From Argentina anserina (taxonomy: Eukaryota > Streptophyta > Magnoliopsida > Rosales > Rosaceae): 64,000 nt of DNA. Made by a program: the position numbers and the translations under genes. The stretch is taken from assembly GCF_933775445.1 (NCBI RefSeq), contig NC_065875.1:24923555-24987554 (forward strand). Direction: 5' to 3'. The notes beneath the pieces were generated by a model. That model had not been told where the DNA came from. It did no database searches and saw only the letters and a program-made list of their open reading frames with translations. This document shows, piece by piece, positions 36,591-48,875 of this stretch (positions are counted from its first letter, which is position 1; the number at the start of each line of letters is the position of its first letter).

Positions 36591-37381
36591 GTATATACTT
36601 CACCAGCTGTGGTTTGCTACTTTGCTTAGTATATAGTAATTTCCTGCTTTTGCATTGAGCTGAAAATGTTGTTCCTATTCATCCTGATCAGCTGACAAGT
36701 GTCAGTGAACATAGACGTTACTCAGGGTTGGATTGGGAAAGTTGGAAGAACTAAAGATTTCGAGTAGCCACATATCATGCATCCTTATTCCCTCCAAATA
36801 TTCAGACTGTGTAGCTAGGTTTCAAGATTATTTGACGTGTATAGATTGAGAAAGCAATACTAGTCCAAAATCCAAATCAATTCTAACCTAATTAAACGCA
36901 ATTCAAATGGGTTTCTTTCTTCTGAGATGTAGAATTGTAGATGTTTCAAAACTACAAGAAAAAACAGTTTCTTTGTTCATGTACTTGATCTCATGATCGA
37001 ACTAGCTAGCTAGCTAGCTCAAGCATGTGAACAGTTCAAGTGGCTGAAGTGCTCCTATTGTTCACCATCAGATCAATGCATATTCCTCAGGGTATGTAGA
37101 CATACACCTATTTGGTAGACATGTTTTACATTAAACTCGTCTCTTTATTTTACACCCAAATTTATTTATTAAGTTAATTATTAATTTTAAAAAAATATTT
37201 TGGACATGGATAACAGAACCTAATTTTACAAATATTTACTAAACATATCATGAACCCAAATTAAAAACCACAATTGTGAGTTCATACTGATTTTCCCCAT
37301 CCTAACCAAAACATGTTGAGATTATTCCATGATTAAAGCTCAATATATTGCTACCTTCATTATAGGTAATTTATTATTACT
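36591..37381. other. Intergenic region
   Basis: No gene recognised. A GCTAGCTAGCTAGCTAGCT run lies near 37000-37020. A CTGAAGTGCTCC string near 37045 resembles the start of miR395 but has no pairing arm. Confidence 0.5.
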
Positions 37382-39454
37382 TGTCACAACCCCAAAATTT
37401 CGAGTGATAAAACTCGAAAATCGAAGTCATGAAAAACTTTAAAACAATCTCAAATATATTGAAATCATCTTACAGTCACAGTGTATCGAAACTGAGTTCA
37501 AAGTACGACTCACTCGATTTGATTATTACAAAACCAGTTTATAATTCAAGTATTAAAACAAATGGCAATGTAAAATCCGCTCAATCCTCACCACAAATAG
37601 AATAAATAAACTTCGACAATCTTCAGAGAAAGCCCTTTACTTCTGCTAATCCGTACCTGCAGAACTATCCCTTACACCATCGAATAGGTGCACTGCCATT
37701 GTAAACACAAACCCGGTAAGCTTTGCAGCTCGTATGAGTAAACCAATAGTATAACACACATCGCATGCTAAGAAAATACCAATGCCATTTAAAATGAATG
37801 TACTCGTAAACATTGGACGGCCCATCTGATTGTCCAATAACATCTGAAAATATAAGTACTCATGACACGTTGGGCAACTCATCTGTTTACCCAATTACAT
37901 TTATAATATGGGTAATCATGAGACCCAAGTACTCATCAGTTACCCCTCATGCAGTATGTCGACCGATAATGGGCAACCCATCTGTGACCCAATATCATAC
38001 AAAAATATGGGTACTCATGAGACCCATGCAACCCATCTGTTACCCCTCATCCAGTACACCGGCAGACAGACTAGAGTTCTAACTGAATCGTAACTGATAC
38101 CCGGCCAAGGCTTGGTTCCGAATACTGCCAACACGTCAGAAGACAGAAAAACGTTTTAACAAGACTCAATATTAAGACCACGTACAATAACAATCCACAC
38201 ATGTTATTGTACTACAACCAAGCGATTCTTGCTCAAATAGAATAAATATAGTTGCCATTGTACAAACTCATTTGGAAATAAGAACGTGACAATATATAAT
38301 ATTGCAACCCATATATATGTATCGTATTTACCATTTTATACACATACACAACTCACTATATTATATACATGTCATAGTTCGATCTTTTTAATAAAACATA
38401 AACATGAGTCACCGCCAAGGGTATACTCGTCATAGTGAAATTTACTCACCTTATTGCTTGAGTGTAATTCCCACGACACCGAAAGCAATTCCCTTACTCA
38501 ATTTGTCCGTCACCTAATCACATAATAAAGTGGTTAGAAACGATACGTAAAACCTCCGATGCCGAATCAATACAATGTTTATTGTTCAACAAATTACGGT
38601 TTTACGTAATTATTGTTCAAGTTAGTACTGTTCACATACTACTGGTCACCAAATCACTGTTCATTGTAATTATTGTTCACATAATTACTATTCAGAATTT
38701 ATTTTTAGAATTTACTGCTAAGAAATTACTTTTATAATTTACTGTTCAGAAGTTACTTTTACAATTTACCGTTCAGAAGTTACTTTTACAATTTACTGCT
38801 CGGAAACACTGTTCGTGTGCCGTCGCACATGGCGGCGTGTGGGGTTCACGCGCCACCTTCCGACAACCGCGTGTGGTGCTCACGCGCTGCCCACAGTGGG
38901 TACGCGTGGTGCTCACGCGCCACCTCAAAACGCGCGCGTGGCTTGCCCACAACCACCCAAAACCCGCTCCTCTCTTCTCCTCATCCCTTCCACGGCCTAA
39001 TGTCGTCTCTCCACCACTCTGTTTTCTCTTACGCGCCGCCCTCGGTGGTGGTACAAGCTTCCCCTCCTCCTTCTCTGAAACTCCTCAAACCACAATTCAA
39101 TCAACACATAAAACGTACATCACACGATTAGAGATATTTTCGTACCTATTTTGGACCCTAGAATCACCGGGAAGTCGCCGGAGGAGCTCGATATTTTCGT
39201 GGAGGATGAAATGCGGCGTGATTCGAGTCCCAAATCGTTTGTAGATGGCACCGGGGGTGAGGATTGGTGAAGAGAAGCTATCCCAAGTGCTTGCGTCGCC
39301 GGAGAAAGAGCTTGGACGACAGCGAGTTACAGGAGCTTTAAATCATCGATCAAGCTTCGATGCGGCGAGCGGCGGTGTGTAGTGTCCAAGGGTAGGAGCT
39401 GGAGGCCGTGTGGTGCCTTTGGAAACTACGGTTGAGGGGAGGGAGAGGGCTGCG

Positions 39455-39492
<38 letters not shown>

Positions 39493-39851
39493 CTGTTTCC
39501 AATTTTGGAAACTAGGGTTTTCCAACACTTCCTTTTATACATTTTCTAAATTCGGAAACCAACTTCTATCGATAATAATTTCCACATAAGACATCTGATT
39601 AGGTCGCGTGATGTGTCTACGTACTCGTATCGATGAGCTCTATAACTTTCGTGAAGAAAGTTTTCAGAGACGAGCGACGGAAAAAAATCGACTCTCAAGT
39701 CAATTGAAACGTAACGTTTTTCAATTTAAATTTCCGAAGTCGGTTTCGTTTCGTTTAACATCGACGAGAAAAATGCGATTTTATTCAATTTCCAAGTTTA
39801 ATACCCTACAAGAATTTATACGAAGCATACCCAAAAATTCGGGGTATTACA
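37382..39851 (-). repeat. Solo gypsy LTR, diverged subfamily
   Basis: 2470 bp, TGTCACAACCCC...GGGGTATTACA. No internal region on either side. It contains the conserved block (about 38050-38120), GC-rich inverted repeats (about 38826-38945), and on the minus strand a CT-repeat leader (the GA run at 39458-39488) and TATA region (about 39535). Flanks TTACT/TACAT do not give a clean target duplication. Divergence and the TGTCA end place it in another subfamily. Confidence 0.88.
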
Positions 39852-40813
39852 TACATTTTTCGTTTTCAATATCATGAGGTAACATTTGGTTTCATTGAGA
39901 AAAATATGAATGAAATTTTTTCAAAAAAGCTACTTTCATGTAAGAAAGATAAGAACTACAAATTTGTGTTAGAAACAAAATTAGTATATACATATAGAAT
40001 GTGTTCATGTCAGCAACATAAAATAAAAATTATATAAGGAAACAAAAATTGATTAGTCGTAACTATTTATCTAGAAGATGTTTTCATTTTTCAACCAGAA
40101 GGGCAAAACAGTGAAGCCAGCTAAAACGAAAATAAATAAATTTATAAAAATAAAACTTATGAACAATGTTGAAATAATTAATTGGGTGTATATTAAAAAA
40201 AAAGGGGTAGGTTTATATGAAAATGAGGATTCCAAGATAGATCTATGACTAATTATCTCTATTCGGGACTTCATCCGAGGTTATGGTTTAACCTTAGACC
40301 ACAACATGTGCCTAATGCAGATAAGCCACCTCTGGTGTCTATGATCTATACGAAAAAGATAGAGGGTCTAGGAGAAATGCAGAAGACAGCAAGAACTGGA
40401 CACTGATACCAGACAGCTAGCTGGTATATATATATTCTCTACTATTCATCTTAACAATATTTCTGTCCAGATTCAAATCTTTCTAACTTCGTCAATATGA
40501 ACTCTCAGTGCAGCTAATTAATAGCCGAGGAGGGTAAACACATTCTTCACCACATCGATTTTAAGAAGTAAATGGAAAAACAAATAGCTGGTTGCCTGGT
40601 TGCATGTAAAGCTAGGAAATCAACCTCATCTGAAAGACAGAGCTTCTGATTCCTGGAACTTAATTACCACACGATTCAGGTTTTTGTCCTAAACTCCTCA
40701 TAAGGTCGGTCACTAAAATAAAATTCGCGGCCAGCCAGATTAGTCATGATATTTCTTAAAATCTCTTGAGAAAATATACCATTTGTGATTAACATGCTTG
40801 CTGGTAAACATAG
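39852..40813. other. Intergenic region between two solo LTRs
   Basis: AT-rich; no gene, RNA or element recognised. Confidence 0.5.
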
Positions 40814-43342
40814 TGTAATGACCCGATTATTCGGAATCAAATTATTTGAATTCTTAAGAATTAATAAAGTTTGTAAAATTAATAAACCGCATTTGTTTCG
40901 CTTCGAAACGTTGTCAAATCGAAAACGGAACCGTCGTCGGAAATCTCAATTTGAAAAACGTTACGTTTCCGCGACGTGGGAGTCGATTTTTACTCCGTCG
41001 CTCATTTCTGAAAACTTCCTTCACGAAAGTTGTAGAGCTCGTTGATACGAGTTCGTGGACACATCACGCGTTCTAATTGGACATTGTACATGAAAATTAT
41101 TAACGATAGAAGTTAGTTTGCGATTTTGAAGAAGGGTATAAAACGGAAATTTTAGGGATTAGGGTTTCCATTTTCGGAAACCCCTCACCCGCCTCCCTCC
41201 CTCTTTCTCTCTCTTCTCCCTACCTCTGTGGCCCTCATCACCTCGCCCAAAAGCTTCGCAAGGTCCTCCGCATCATACCCTGAGCTCGACACGCCTCCCA
41301 TCACCGTCGTGAGCTCTCGAGCGACAACTCGAGGCCCCGAAACTTCCTCCGCCGCCCGAGCTGCTCCTCCGGCGACGCCAGTGCCCGAGGCTAGCACGTC
41401 TCCACCTCTCCTCGTCCCTAGTGCCACCTGTGAGGCGATCAGAGCCCGAATCGCGTCGCCACCTCACCCTCTGCTCAAACTTGATCGCCGCCTTGTTCAA
41501 GCTCCTCCAACGACACTCTGGTGGTTCCAAGGCTCGAATTAGGTAAGGGTTCGATTGTTTTGATTGTTGAGATGCTTGGCTTGCGAATTTGTGGAGATTT
41601 GAGATGAATCGGAGGAGGACGGGAAATGGAGAGTACCGCCGCTTTAGGCGGCGCGTGCGGGGGTGTGAAGGGGGCAGGAGGTGGCTTAAGGCCGTGGGAG
41701 GGGAGGAGAGGAAGAAAGGAGAGGTTTTGGGCGGTGGTGGGCAAGCCACTCGCGCCGGTTTGAGCGGCGCGTGGGCTCCACGCGCTGCCACTGTGGGGAG
41801 ACGCGTGAACCCCACGTGCCGCCACGTGCGGTGGCGTGTGAACAGTGATTTTTCGAAACAGTAATTTTTGTAAAAGTGATTTCTATACGGTAATTGTAAA
41901 AAGTAAATTACGTACAGTAAATTTAAAAGTAATTTACGTATAGTAAATTGTAAAAGTAATTTTCGAAAGGTAAATAAGTGATTTGTATTTATTGACAATA
42001 TTTACTATGTATAGTACGTTGGTGTACATTAATACGTAAGCATTACGTATATGAAAAGTAATACGTAGACAATGCGTATTTGAATAGTGATACGGGAATA
42101 GTAATTATGTGAACAATAATTTTGTAAAAACAGAAATTGTTGAACAGTAAAACATTATTACTGTTTCGGCATTTGAGGTTTTACGTAACGCTTCTAAATA
42201 ACTTCTTATCTATTCTAGGTGATCAACACAACGAGTAAAGGAGTCGCTTGCGGAATTTTGGAAATTACGCTCAAGAATTTAAGGTGAGTAAAATCTCACA
42301 GTGACGAATCTACCCTTAGTGGAGATTCATAATTACACTTATTTAAAATGATTGAACTATGATATGTATATGATATAGTGGGTTGTGTATGTGTATAATT
42401 GGCAAAAATGATACATATATATGAGTTGCTATATTATATACTATCATATTTCCATTTACAAAATAAGTTCATTTATAGCATTGATGTTTATTTATTTAAG
42501 CATGTCACTTGATTTTGTATAATAACATGTGATGATTGTTTCGTACGTGGTTTTAATTTGAGTTATGTTAAAACGTTTTTGTTGTCTTCGGACGTGTTAG
42601 CATGTTGGAACCTAACCTTGGCCGGGCGACAGTTACGATACAGTTAGAGCTCTAGTCTGTCTGATAGTGTACTGTCATGGGAGGTAACAGATTGGTTATC
42701 GGCTTGTGAGTACCCATATTTTGAGATTTTTGGGTGACAGATGGGTTGCCCAATGCCCGACGGTGTACTACATGAGGGGTAACGGATGAGTACCTGAGTC
42801 TCATGAGTACCCGTATTATAAATGTAATTGGGTAAACAGATGGGTTGCTTGGTTTCTCATGAGCACTTATATTTTCAAATATTATTGGACAACCAGATGG
42901 GTCCTCCTTTGACTCATGTGTACATTTATAATTGGATGTTTCAATATTTATTCTCGTATTACTATGCATGTTATCTTGTTGTTTTACTCATACGAGCTAC
43001 AAAGCTTACCGAGTTTGTGTTTTGCAATCCCGGTGCACCTATTCGATGGTGTAGGGGATAGTTCCATATGTGTGGATTAGCGGAATCGACAGACGACTCT
43101 AAAGAATTCGAAGTTGTCTTATTTTATCTTGTGGTGAGGATTTAGAGGATTTGTACATTTCCATTTGATATAATGCTTAAATTAAAAATTTGGTTTGTAA
43201 TAATCAATTCGACTGAGTTGTACCATGAACTCAGTAATGATCCACTGTGACGATAAATGATTTCAATATATATTGAGATTGTTTTAGAGTTTTTCATAGT
43301 TTCGAATTCGAGTTTCATACTTAAAATTTCGGAGTCGTGACA
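40814..43342 (+). repeat. Solo gypsy LTR, sense orientation
   Basis: 2529 bp, TGTAATGACCC...GGAGTCGTGACA. Flanks CATAG (40809-40813) and CATAT (43343-43347) look like a target duplication with one change. It has TATA (about 41138), a CT-rich leader, donor TTAG|GTAAGG (about 41541), GC inverted repeats (about 41765-41840), an exon-like segment 42219-42283, the conserved block (42602-42663) and about five module repeats (42669-42925). The 241-codon and similar open frames inside are low-complexity shadows. Confidence 0.9.
42219..42283 (+). other. Putative non-coding exon inside LTR (65 nt)
   Basis: Acceptor-like TTATCTATTCTAG before, donor-like AAG|GTGAGTAAAA after. Note that the acceptor AG is kept although the base before it differs from other copies (TAG against AAG). 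Confidence 0.4.
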
Positions 43343-44433
43343 CATATGTTTGGTAATAGATTGTGACTTACTACAACAGTACAACGTAACATTAGTGATA
43401 GGTTCTCGGTGGCCAACTCTTTTGTAAGTAATAATTTGTCTCCAGGTAAGTGAACTCATATATGTATCTTGCTCTACCTAACTAACTAAACTTTACGGTA
43501 CGATATTGGATGCATTCGCGTCCTAATAGGATCAAGGAAGTGAAATTAACTCATTAATTAAGAATTTGAGCCCAGCTAACTCTTCCAAGTCGTAAATATG
43601 TTTTTTATTTAATTTGAATGCCTATTTATATGGTTTTTAAGAAAAGGGGGCGTGAAAAGCTGCGACCTTGTTTGAATTGCAAAGTTACTGAAGATTGAAC
43701 CTGATCAGGATTGCAGCCAGATGAAGAAGATAGAACAAACTAAAGTGAGTGGTCATAAGCTTCCCCCAATCCCAAACCCTATTGTTCTGTTCCATCATTC
43801 TATATAGTTCTAAACTGGTCTATTCCTTTCAACATTTTCCAGAAAGCACAAAGCAGTATAGCAAGTAGCGGCAGCAAATATCAGAATTGATGTGAGACAG
43901 GTCAACATCATTCCCACAACGAAACTGAAGTACTTAAATTCTAGCTAGTCAACCAGATTCACTACAAAGAATATGTGCCCGTCTGTGATTAAATAAGTTT
44001 TAAAGTGTAGATATCAGAAGTTTGTATGACTTAATAATTAACAAGGATGAAAAGGAAAAGCCAACTTCATACTGGTAAAGAAAAATGCATGTGTACAACA
44101 GAATTGACGATAGAAAGGCACATGACATTTATCAATTATCGCAGCTCATCCTCAATATGATTCGATATTTGTAGACCTAAGCTGCATCTAGCCTCTCCTG
44201 TCGACTATGTTCATCAAAGCTAACATATTTGCCCCCTCAGATTTCTCTCTAATTGCAGAAGAATAAGAATATATGCAGGACCATGCTCTTACAACTGAAC
44301 GCAACGAGTACCAGGTAGTCACACTCACACCAATGCTATATATATAGTAGACCGAGTTGGTACTTGGTAACAAATCCGATACAACACCAAATCAAGTTTT
44401 GTGAGTACGTTTAGAAATGAATAAGGAGTTAAT
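43343..44433. other. Intergenic region upstream of a MIR395 hairpin
   Basis: No protein-coding gene seen. 44334-44346 has a CTATATATATAG box about 100 bp before the hairpin at 44434, a candidate pri-miRNA promoter. Confidence 0.4.
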
Positions 44434-44530
44434 GTCAGATGTCCCCTAGAGTTCCCTTGAACACTTCACTGGGAGATTAATATCATTTCTCCTACTGAAG
44501 TGTTTGGGGGAACTCCTGGTGGCAGTTGAT
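44434..44530 (+). ncRNA. MIR395: MIR395 precursor hairpin (2), canonical
   Basis: The 3' arm carries CTGAAGTGTTTGGGGGAACT from 44495 (mature 44495-44515), the common plant miR395 sequence. The 5' arm has GTTCCCTTGAACACTTCACT at 44451-44470, the passenger strand. The stem extends outward through GATGTCCCCTAGA and TCCTGGTGGCAG. Role: post-transcriptional control of sulfate assimilation and transport. Confidence 0.92.
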
Positions 44531-44542
44531 GTTCTTAAGATG

Positions 44543-45297
44543 CAGGGCCGGTCCTGTGTCACAAGCGGCCTTTGTGTCAAATTTTTCTGGTGGCTTTCGT
44601 GTGTATGTGTATATATATTGTGTAAAAAAAAATTGTTAACAAATCTTTCAATAGCTCCATTTTGGCCATGAACCGTCTGATCATTTATTTTTCTTTTTCT
44701 TTTTTATTTGGTATGATCTGAATCGCATTTCCCTTCTACTCGCATTCTATTTATTTTAACATAAGAAAAAAAAAGAAAAAAATTCATATATATATATATA
44801 TTCATATGATCATTTGATGATTGGTCTAAAGAAAATTAAATGCCTTTGACAACTGAGAATTCTTGATCAATTTAGAATGAAAATTATGATCGATCTTTAA
44901 GAAAAGTTAACTAGAGGCTTACAATTAGGGATTATGATTTTTTTTTTCAATCTTTTCATGTTCTCCAACCAAAAATGATCTCCATATTTGCTCAAGACGG
45001 TATTTATCGACTAACTTTTTTGGGGGGCTAATTTATCGACTAACTAATAGCCTAATACAAGTGAGAAACTTAAAAAAAAAAAATTTGAACTTCAATCAAG
45101 AGGTTCAAACTCTGGTTGTTTGGGTTCTAATCTTGTTTCCTAACCAACTAAGCTACAACATAAATTGGGTTTTATGTTTCTTTTTTGTTTACTTAACAGA
45201 ATTTGAAAACATATGAAAAATAAAAAGATTTTGGCGGCCTCGCCGATCAGCGGCCCTATGTGGCCGCACCACCAGCACATGTCAAAGGCCGGCATTG
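44543..45297. mobile_element. Small hAT-like non-autonomous element
   Basis: 755 bp with imperfect ends CAGGGCCGG and CCGGCATTG (inverted repeat with two changes) and 8-bp flanks TTAAGATG (44535-44542) and CTAAGATG (45298-45305), one mismatch. CAGGGCCGG ends and 8-bp duplications fit hAT. No transposase. It sits 12 bp after the MIR395 hairpin at 44434-44530. Confidence 0.65.
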
Positions 45298-45305
45298 CTA
45301 AGATG

Positions 45306-45635
45306 GAATGAGCTGAGCTTAATCATGTACACTCCGCGTGTTAGCTTAATCTGTTAGTACAAAGAAGATTTGCGGCGCACCCCTCTCCATCACTCTCTCG
45401 ATTGGATAGCTTCCCCAGAATCTGAAACCCTTGATCATCAACTCACCACCAGGCCTTATTTACTTCGAATCCGACTTCACCCAAAACTCAACATCCTCCG
45501 AGCATGGGAATTCCAACTCCCATCCTTTGTCTCACTGAGACTCTCTGGTCAACGCCAACCTCCTCTGTCTGTTATTAAATGACCTTGCAGACTGATTAAA
45601 CTTGATAATGGCTTCACTACATTACTCATTTCATA
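45306..45635. other. Intergenic region
   Basis: A 70-codon frame (45370-45582) matches no family; I do not call it a gene. Nothing else seen. Confidence 0.4.
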
Positions 45636-46110
45636 ATATTTCGTAGCATTTCGTGAAATTATCTAAAAATCATTGTATTTTGTGAACTAATACTTTATAT
45701 TTTTATACACTTTTTCCCTTAAATTAAATTCTTTATAAATACAATTGTACTATTTTGTAGAATTTCGTAAGATTTCATAATGTTCCGTAGTATTTCATAA
45801 TATTTTTACCCAAAAATGTTGTATTTTGTAAACTAATACTAACTTTCAACTTTTATACACTTTCTCCCCTTAGATTAAATTCTTTATGAGTATAATTGTA
45901 CTACTTTGTAGAATTTCATAAGATTTCAGAATTTTTTGTAGTATTTCGTAATATTTTTACCCAAAAATTGTTATATTTTGTAAACTAATACTAACTTTTA
46001 ACCTTTATACACTTTCTCCTTTAAATTAGGTTCTTTATGAGTAAAATCGTACTATTTTGTAAAATTTCGTAAGGTTTCGTAATGTTTTATAGTATCTCAT
46101 AATATCGTAG
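45636..46110. repeat. Tandem repeat, ~150-bp unit, about three copies
   Basis: The landmark AACTAATAC recurs at 45685, 45831 and 45983 (spacing 146 and 152 bp). Each is followed by TTTATACACTTT and then TATTTTGTAGAATTTCGTAA-like strings. Copies differ at many positions, so the array is not recent. Confidence 0.8.
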
Positions 46111-46464
46111 TGTTCCATGAGGTTACCTACATATTTATGTATTTTGTCACGATACTATTTAATTGCCCTAGCTTCTAGCTAAATGTACTTCTTCATATAT
46201 GATTCCGATCCAGATAGACATTATTCTGCCAAATATGTGGCTTCAGTACGAAGATTATTTGTGATGATCTGATCAATGTACGAGGATTATACCATTCCAA
46301 TCAAGCGCGCAGTTTGAAAATCGAGCGACCAACAACAATTAAGCAAACCTGCCAAACCGAACCTAAATTAAGCACCAATATGCTAGAACGTGGCAGCAGC
46401 AAAGTGTACGTGCATGCAACTTTTTGCTCGTAGCGCATGTAGCTATGGTAGTTCAATGACATGA
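46111..46464. other. Intergenic region
   Basis: No gene or element recognised between the tandem repeat and the third MIR395-like hairpin. Confidence 0.5.
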
Positions 46465-46560
46465 TATGATATCAAATGTCCCCCAAACTCTTCAGTGGGA
46501 TAACTTGAGATAAGTATGAATACTTCCCCGTGAAGTGGTGAAGGGAGCTAAAGTACTTCA
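46465..46560 (-). ncRNA. MIR395-like hairpin (3), variant
   Basis: On the minus strand the 3' arm reads CTGAAGAGTTTGGGGGACAT from 46495, differing from canonical miR395 at base 7 (T to A) and after the G run. The 5' arm has AGCTCCCTTCACCACTTCAC, which pairs with it. Orientation is supported by the shared flank CATTTGATA also found beside hairpin 1. It may be a diverging member or a dying copy. Confidence 0.6.
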
Positions 46561-47477
46561 ATTCGATCAAGTCTTCGATCAAAATTGATCTAATTGAGTT
46601 CGAAGTAATTGCTTTCTTGCTTGCTTGAGCAAATGTCAGCTGTAGGTTCTACGTACTATTTATAGGCCGGTAAGTAAGATTTTACTGGTGATATTTCTAG
46701 TACTTCTTCCAGTCGTTGTGCTTCCTTTCTCATGAGTCGTACGTGAGGAAAATTTGTGGGGATATAATTGTTGCATGAGAGATGGATGAACCTAGACGAC
46801 TTCTGGGATTGGTGCGTATATATAGATATATGGTAGAGAATAACTGGAAAGATCAATGGCATTGCTACTCCCAATTGACTCTATCTATCTATCCGATTTA
46901 TATTCCACATTCCTTTTCTTTTGAATCTTTTACGATGGATCGATAATAGGATTCATAGCTAGCTAGAGATAGATGAACCCATGCCATGAAGGGATCTAGA
47001 TTCCACTTCATATTCATATATCCCCACCCGATGGAAACAGTCACATGCATGAAAGAGGCCTATGGCCGGAATACTGGACCGCAGGCATGCATCGAGAGTC
47101 ATGATCGATCTGATCTGACATGTTTTAGTTCGACTATCAATCTTTCAAGTCTCAGAGGAGATTAATTAAGGCCTTAATAAAAATGGTCACTGCCATTCAT
47201 CTGTTCCACAATTCTGTCAATTATATGTCAATAACTTTCTGATAATATATTCCTACATCATCTCTGGATAATTTTAGCCTTTTATTTTTTCTGAAGCGAT
47301 AATTGTAGCTTTTTAAGAATCCTGAGAATTGAGAACACTTCCTTTGCTATAACTCTATAAGTATGGCAAGCATGTACATCAGTTTACGTACTACTCAGTA
47401 CTTGCTACTGACCTGCCAAGAAACTAAAACAGTACAAGATGGGAAAGAAAGAGAGTTTACCCTTCAATCAATCAAAG
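46561..47477. other. Intergenic region
   Basis: No coding gene seen. It is the space between two divergently oriented MIR395 hairpins and probably holds their promoters. Confidence 0.4.
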
Positions 47478-47592
47478 TCAATTGTCGCCTGGAGGTTCCC
47501 TGAACACTTCATTGGCATCACTATTCACTCATTGAGGGACAGATCAAATGTCACTGAAGTGTTTGGGGGAACTCTAGTTACCACTTGACCTG
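47478..47592 (+). ncRNA. MIR395: MIR395 precursor hairpin (4), canonical
   Basis: Mature CTGAAGTGTTTGGGGGAACT from 47554 on the 3' arm (47554-47574). The 5' arm has GGTTCCCTGAACACTTCATT at 47494-47513. Outer stem GTCAATTGTCGCCTGGAG pairs with CTAGTTACCACTTGAC. Same orientation as hairpin 2, three kilobases away. Confidence 0.92.
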
Positions 47593-47810
47593 TGCCATCT
47601 CCAGCTTAATTTGCTATAGTTCATGTCAAAGCTGTTTCTGCTATAGTTGCCGCCTTTCGTAATAATTACTGCTGCAAGTTATCTTAATTCTGCATGGCAT
47701 GCTGGAAGTTTCAATTTTATAGGAATAGGCTAATCAATACCCTGATTACCCTCAATGATTTTCAACTGTCATTTCCCTGCAAAATATTTCTCTCATCAAC
47801 AGATCTTATT

Positions 47811-48865
47811 AGTGGCGGATTCAGAAATTTTTTCCAGCTAAGGCAATTTTCCTAGTGGTGGATCCAATACATAGTGGATCGAACTAGACTGCATTGTCTT
47901 CAATTCTAATCACGCACAATACTTTCCACCATAACTATCCAATATAGTATCAAAATCAGCCATACATCTTCATTTTCTTCAATTTGACACTTTCTAATAT
48001 AGCAGCATCATCATCTCTAAGCTATTCATTCACCAGTACCACTATCTAGTCTGGGTTTTTGTCGGTTTTCTCAGAAAAAAAAATAGAAGAAGGGGAAATA
48101 AAGGGATTGAAAATCATAAACATGGCTGGCTGACAAGATTTTTCTTACTCTTCAGCCACCATTATGTGCATGGTCTTTCCTACTTCGATCCAGTTCGTCA
48201 CAACTCATCAGTTAAGTTCAATCCATGAGTTCTTTTTCTAGTTTCAGTTTTGCTCCTTGAATTTTCAATCCATGAGACTAGCCACTACCATTTCATTTGG
48301 TCATTTTGGCGAAAAACTAAAATTATCGATGTCCACCAAAACCACATAAAGTTTGTCATATGAGCAGCCAGAGAGGGAATTGGGGAGCCGGTCGTGTGGT
48401 TGTGATGATGGTGAATCGGTAATGGTGCGTGAGAGATATTGCAGAAAGAGTAGCGGTTTATTTTTTCATAAATCCGTTCAGTATTAAATTAATGGGTTTT
48501 TATTTTATTTTAGTTAATCATGGTTGACTCAGTTGGTCACAGGGACATAAGCCACTCACAGTCCGTTTAACGAAAGGTTAGAGAAAGTGGGGCTGAGTAG
48601 GAAGTAGGCACCAAGTGATACATGTCACAATTTAATAAGGAGAAAGAGAAGGGAATAGGAAAATGAGAGTAGATGATCAGCTTCCCGAAACGACACCATA
48701 ACATAAAAGAATAAAGCCGTGTTTTTCCACTGCAACTTATCTCTTCCTACATCCATTGCCGGAAAACTGTCATTTTCATATAACATTTCTTTTGGAAAAC
48801 TTCATCCTCGACGCCTAGCAACAAAAACCAATTGCCTAGGCACGCCCACCCTTGGATCCGCCACT
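47811..48865. mobile_element. Small Mutator-like non-autonomous element
   Basis: 1055 bp with ends AGTGGCGGATTC and GATCCGCCACT (inverted repeat). Flanks AGATCTTATT (47801-47810) and GGACCTTATT (48866-48875) match at 8 of 10 positions, fitting a 9-10 bp duplication. No transposase. Superfamily inferred from duplication length. Confidence 0.6.
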
Positions 48866-48875
48866 GGACCTTATT

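Noticed and set aside
37040..37060. CTGAAGTGCTCC, a possible fifth miR395
   Set aside because: Only the first nine bases match and no complementary arm is present nearby.
37377..39856. Target duplication of the solo LTR at 37382
   Set aside because: Flanks TTACT and TACAT do not match well enough to claim it.
41185..41998. 241-codon and other frames in the solo LTR, and the 147-codon frame at 33261-33704
   Set aside because: Leader sequence without stops because of base composition; not shared as protein between subfamilies.
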